Under the pieces are notes generated by a model. The model made no database searches, had not been told where the DNA came from, and worked only from the letters and a program-made list of their open reading frames with translations. The translations under genes and the position numbers were made by a program. A stretch of DNA of 64,000 nucleotides from Bacteroidota bacterium. Its GTDB lineage: Bacteria; Bacteroidota; Bacteroidia; Bacteroidales; P3. The stretch lies in assembly GCA_023415495.1 (NCBI GenBank), contig JAEZKK010000018.1, positions 124,001 through 188,000 of the forward strand, written 5' to 3'. Of this stretch, positions 61,799 through 64,000 are shown in pieces; within the stretch, counting starts at the first letter, position 1; every line of letters begins with the position of its first letter.

Positions 61799-62549
61799 CT
61801 TCTTCTTTAATTCTTTTCTCGATCTCTTCGTCTGAATATCCGAATTCTTTCAACTTTTTAATAAACTCTTCTTTATTCCAATTGCCAAATCCATAATGTT
61901 TATGAACAATTATGTCTTTGCCAAGCCCAGTCATTTTCTTTAAAACATCTATTTCTAAATGCAAAGGAAATTCTCCTTCCATTCCTTTATCATATTTATC
62001 ATTACCTTTAAGAAATTCAAAAAGAATTAAGTAATCATACTTAATATTTGATTTAGTAACGTGATAATCTGCATCCTTTGAAAAACGTATTTTAAAAATT
62101 AAGGATGGCTCTTTCAATCTTTCTTTATTACAATGATTACAATATTCACCATAATCCAAAACTACATCATAATTCAATGCTTTTATTTTATTAGTAATAT
62201 CAGTAATATATTTTACATAATAAATATCTCTTTCTCTGTAACGTGTTTTTTCATTACAGATATTACATGAAAGGTCCATTGAATCTTTATTTATACTTAA
62301 ACTAACGGCATAACACATAGCCCCCATCGCAAGTTTGCCTTTGTACTCCGTTTCTGCTAACTCTTTTAATCTCTTTTCAAGTTCAATGCTGTCCTTTTTG
62401 ATTATTGGGAATTTCTTTTCAAGTTGGTTTTCCTTGTTGGGATTATTAGATAATTCCAAAGAATCTTTCTTCACTTGTGCCTCGCAATTGGTCGAGCCTA
62501 ATACTGCACTGCCAATTAATATTGCCGTTGAAAGTTTTGTGGTTTTCAT
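61785..62549 (-). CDS. Exported Cys-rich paralogue 1 of the radical SAM operon
   Basis: 254 residues from the ATG at 62549; a TTG six codons earlier is unlikely. Signal KLSTAILIGSAVLGSTNCEAQ, Cx2C pairs CNIC and CNHC, conserved GAMCY and the shared C-terminal core, followed by a unique charged tail of about 45 residues (GFGNWNKEEFIKKLKEFGYSDEEI, similar to a SHOCT-like helix). It is the first gene of the operon, with a TATCTTTG promoter box 23 bp upstream. Function unknown. Confidence 0.75.
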   Translation of the reverse strand: MKTTKLSTAILIGSAVLGSTNCEAQVKKDSLELSNNPNKENQLEKKFPIIKKDSIELEKRLKELAETEYKGKLAMGAMCYAVSLSINKDSMDLSCNICNEKTRYRERDIYYVKYITDITNKIKALNYDVVLDYGEYCNHCNKERLKEPSLIFKIRFSKDADYHVTKSNIKYDYLILFEFLKGNDKYDKGMEGEFPLHLEIDVLKKMTGLGKDIIVHKHYGFGNWNKEEFIKKLKEFGYSDEEIEKRIKEEDEKE

Positions 62550-62571
62550 TATTTTTTGGTTTTTCAAATGT

Positions 62572-62579
62572 CAAAGATA
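62572..62579 (-). promoter_or_regulatory. -7 box of the radical SAM operon
   Basis: CAAAGATA reads TATCTTTG on the minus strand, 23 bp before the ATG at 62549. Array F lies about 75-230 bp further upstream, where an operator could act. Confidence 0.6.
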
Positions 62580-62653
62580 TGTATTTATTTTTATATATGG
62601 GGAAAACTTTGGAGATTTTAGTCAAGAATAAATCTATTTAAATCAAGTTTAAA

Positions 62654-62806
62654 AGAATTTTTCTTTGATAAAAAAGAATTTTTCTTTGATTTAAAAGTTT
62701 TTTTCCTTGATTTAAATGTTAGGATGGTAGCTACCACAACAGTATTATGGTAGCTACCACACGCCCCTTATGGTACCTACCACACGAGTGTTATGGTAGC
62801 TACCAT
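62654..62806. repeat. Phased palindrome array F (homologue of array A, 4 x 23 bp)
   Basis: Four 14-bp units start at 62724, 62747, 62770 and 62793, exactly 23 bp apart, with the same words as array A (ATGGTAGCTACCAC twice, ATGGTACCTACCAC, ATGGTAGCTACCAT). Spacers are partly shared (ACGCCCCTT, CAGTATT). Upstream, CTTTGAT/CCTTGAT motifs at 62663, 62684 and 62705 are 21 bp apart. Downstream, 100 bp also resembles the flank of array A, including a CAAAGATA box at 62870-62877. It lies upstream of the radical SAM operon. Confidence 0.92.
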
Positions 62807-62978
62807 AATGTAGTTTTACAAAATGGGGTGATTTTCTAAAGGAATAAGGCTTTCATTTCCTTGTGCTTGCAAAGATAGTAAAAATATTGGATAATTGAAC
62901 AAAAATTACTGTTTTTTTGTATTTTTTATCTGTATTTTATAGTTGAAATATACTCATACGGGTGTATGAAAATTAGGA

Positions 62979-64000
62979 TTAGATTACTATTAATTTCTTA
63001 GTGATATTTAATTTCTTTGTTCTGATATTGATATAATAGATTCCTTTTTCTAAATCCTTTATATTAATTTCCAATGCTTTGTTATTATATTTTAATCTCT
63101 TTACTTCCATGCCTATGGAATTATGTATTATAATGTCTCCATAAATATTTCCTTCTCCTAAATCTAATGTGGTTTTGAGATTGCTTGGGTTAGGATATAG
63201 ATTAATTTCCTCTGATAATTCAATTTGTTCTAATCCTATCAATTTGTTAGAAGCTATATTAGAGCGTATTGAGTTTAATGATTTAGTTATATTGCAAGGA
63301 TTTTGTATTAAGATTTCTATTTGATAATATACATCTCCACTATCTGTGTTGAAATCTGTGTATGAAGTGCTGCTTGAAGGGATTGTAGTTAAAAGAAATA
63401 GAGAATCAAAATGATTTACTCTTCCCTTGTATATATTATATGTGTTATAATTAATTCCTTCATAAGGAGTCCAGATTAAATTCCAAGTATTGTTTAATCC
63501 TTGATTGATAGTAAGGTGAAGAGTTTTATGGGATGAGCTTTGTTCAGTGTTATGCTCACAAGTATCCTTGGCAGCAATCTTATATCTATAAGATCTTGTT
63601 AAGGCATTTGAAGAAGTGTCTTCCCAAACAGAAGGCTCGGAATAAGGAATAGAAGTAATATATTCAAATTGTCCTAATTGTGTTCCTTCCTTATATATTT
63701 GATATTCTATTACCTCCTCTTCTTTATCCCAAATAATAACATTATTATTATTCTCATTAACAGTAACCATGCAAATCTCTGGAGTATCAACAGTAGGAAT
63801 TGTAAGATTTATATTTATTATACTATCGCAACCAATAGAATTTACAAGAGTTTGTTGGTAAACACCTGTTGAATTATAATCAATATCGTTTATTCTAATT
63901 CCTGAGCAAGAAATAGTATCAATATTGAAAAAAGAGTTTTCTTTGACTAAAAGATTAAGAGTCATTGTATCGTAACAACCATTTGAAGTTTGAGCTAAAT
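62979..64000 (-). CDS. Large T9SS cargo/surface protein (N-terminus beyond window)
   Basis: The frame is open to the window edge, so the first visible residues are internal. At least two GCD-type Bacteroidota adhesin repeats are visible (SNGCYDTMTLNLLV, SIGCDSIININLTI), then two fibronectin III-like domains (ending SYRYKIAAKD and VYYQIEI), and a type A sorting domain in the last 85 residues (INLYPNPSNLKTTLDLGEG, GDIIIHNSIGMEVKRLKY, DLEKGIYYINIRTKK). It is expected to be exported by T9SS and displayed at the cell surface. Confidence 0.85.
   Translation of the reverse strand, partial: LAQTSNGCYDTMTLNLLVKENSFFNIDTISCSGIRINDIDYNSTGVYQQTLVNSIGCDSIININLTIPTVDTPEICMVTVNENNNNVIIWDKEEEVIEYQIYKEGTQLGQFEYITSIPYSEPSVWEDTSSNALTRSYRYKIAAKDTCEHNTEQSSSHKTLHLTINQGLNNTWNLIWTPYEGINYNTYNIYKGRVNHFDSLFLLTTIPSSSTSYTDFNTDSGDVYYQIEILIQNPCNITKSLNSIRSNIASNKLIGLEQIELSEEINLYPNPSNLKTTLDLGEGNIYGDIIIHNSIGMEVKRLKYNNKALEINIKDLEKGIYYINIRTKKLNITKKLIVI

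Noticed and set aside
1..64000. tRNA, rRNA, prophage or transposase genes
   Set aside because: I looked through the intergenic gaps and gene products and saw none; the only RNA gene recognised is the SRP RNA at 36453-36551.

Overview
This AT-rich window looks like a chromosome segment of an anaerobic member of the Bacteroidota, probably Bacteroidales. The evidence is type IX secretion (T9SS) cargo with C-terminal sorting domains, a PorW/SprE-like T9SS lipoprotein, promoters of the Bacteroidota type (TTTG, about 19 bp, TAnnTTTG), an [FeFe]-hydrogenase maturase (HydE), rubrerythrin and phosphotransbutyrylase. There is no rRNA or tRNA; the one RNA gene recognised is the SRP RNA. I see no prophage or transposase.

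Layout. 1-7.8 kb: a truncated family 2 glycosyltransferase, a TerB/DnaJ protein with a von Willebrand-type membrane protein, an Asn/Tyr-rich exported protein, and an NtrC-like regulator behind an arginase-fold gene. 8.0-14.6 kb: a complete phosphate-starvation locus (OprP-type porin, PstS-PstC-PstA-PstB, PhoU, PhoB-like regulator) with a candidate Pho box in front. 14.8-20.3 kb: pyruvate/2-oxoacid dehydrogenase E1a-E1b-E2-E3 plus a lipoate ligase. 20.3-24.3 kb: a PorG-like barrel protein, a YfcE-type phosphoesterase and a tandem pair of T9SS cargo genes. 24.4-30.3 kb: a drug/metabolite exporter, the agmatine-to-putrescine enzymes AguB and AguA, a WG-repeat protein and a DUF4831-like protein. 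30.3-39.2 kb: diadenylate cyclase, PorW-like protein, bactofilin, two small envelope proteins, HydE, SRP RNA, MltG, a GNAT and phosphotransbutyrylase. 39.5-41.4 kb: a two-gene restriction-modification system. 41.7-53.1 kb: YitT, TPR protein, YgiQ, HutH, RuvB, universal stress protein, SPOR-like protein, M20 dipeptidase and a polytopic GT-C-like protein. 53.3-58 kb: two further T9SS cargo paralogues and a barrel protein. 58-62.6 kb: rubrerythrin, a thioredoxin-like protein and an operon of three Cys-rich exported paralogues, a 28-codon micro-ORF and a radical SAM/SPASM enzyme. 62.9-64 kb: a truncated T9SS cargo protein.

The most unusual signal is not a gene. At least seven intergenic regions carry short arrays of a 8-17 bp motif, usually a palindrome, repeated 3-5 times at a strict 21, 22 or 23 bp period, which is two turns of B-DNA. 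The motif differs at nearly every locus (ATGGTAGCTACCAT, TATAATGCCATTATA, TGTAAAGCCGGTTTACA, AAGGACTTAGTCCTT and others), but the architecture is constant. In several arrays the first and last units are exact reverse complements. Two arrays (3.8 kb and 62.7 kb) are homologous copies with conserved flanks. I know of no named element class with this form.

Second-rank observations are the radical SAM operon with its translationally coupled (TEQV)n micro-ORF, a PstS-like lobe embedded in the periplasmic loop of PstC, and near-identical sorting-domain cassettes on otherwise diverged T9SS cargo genes.
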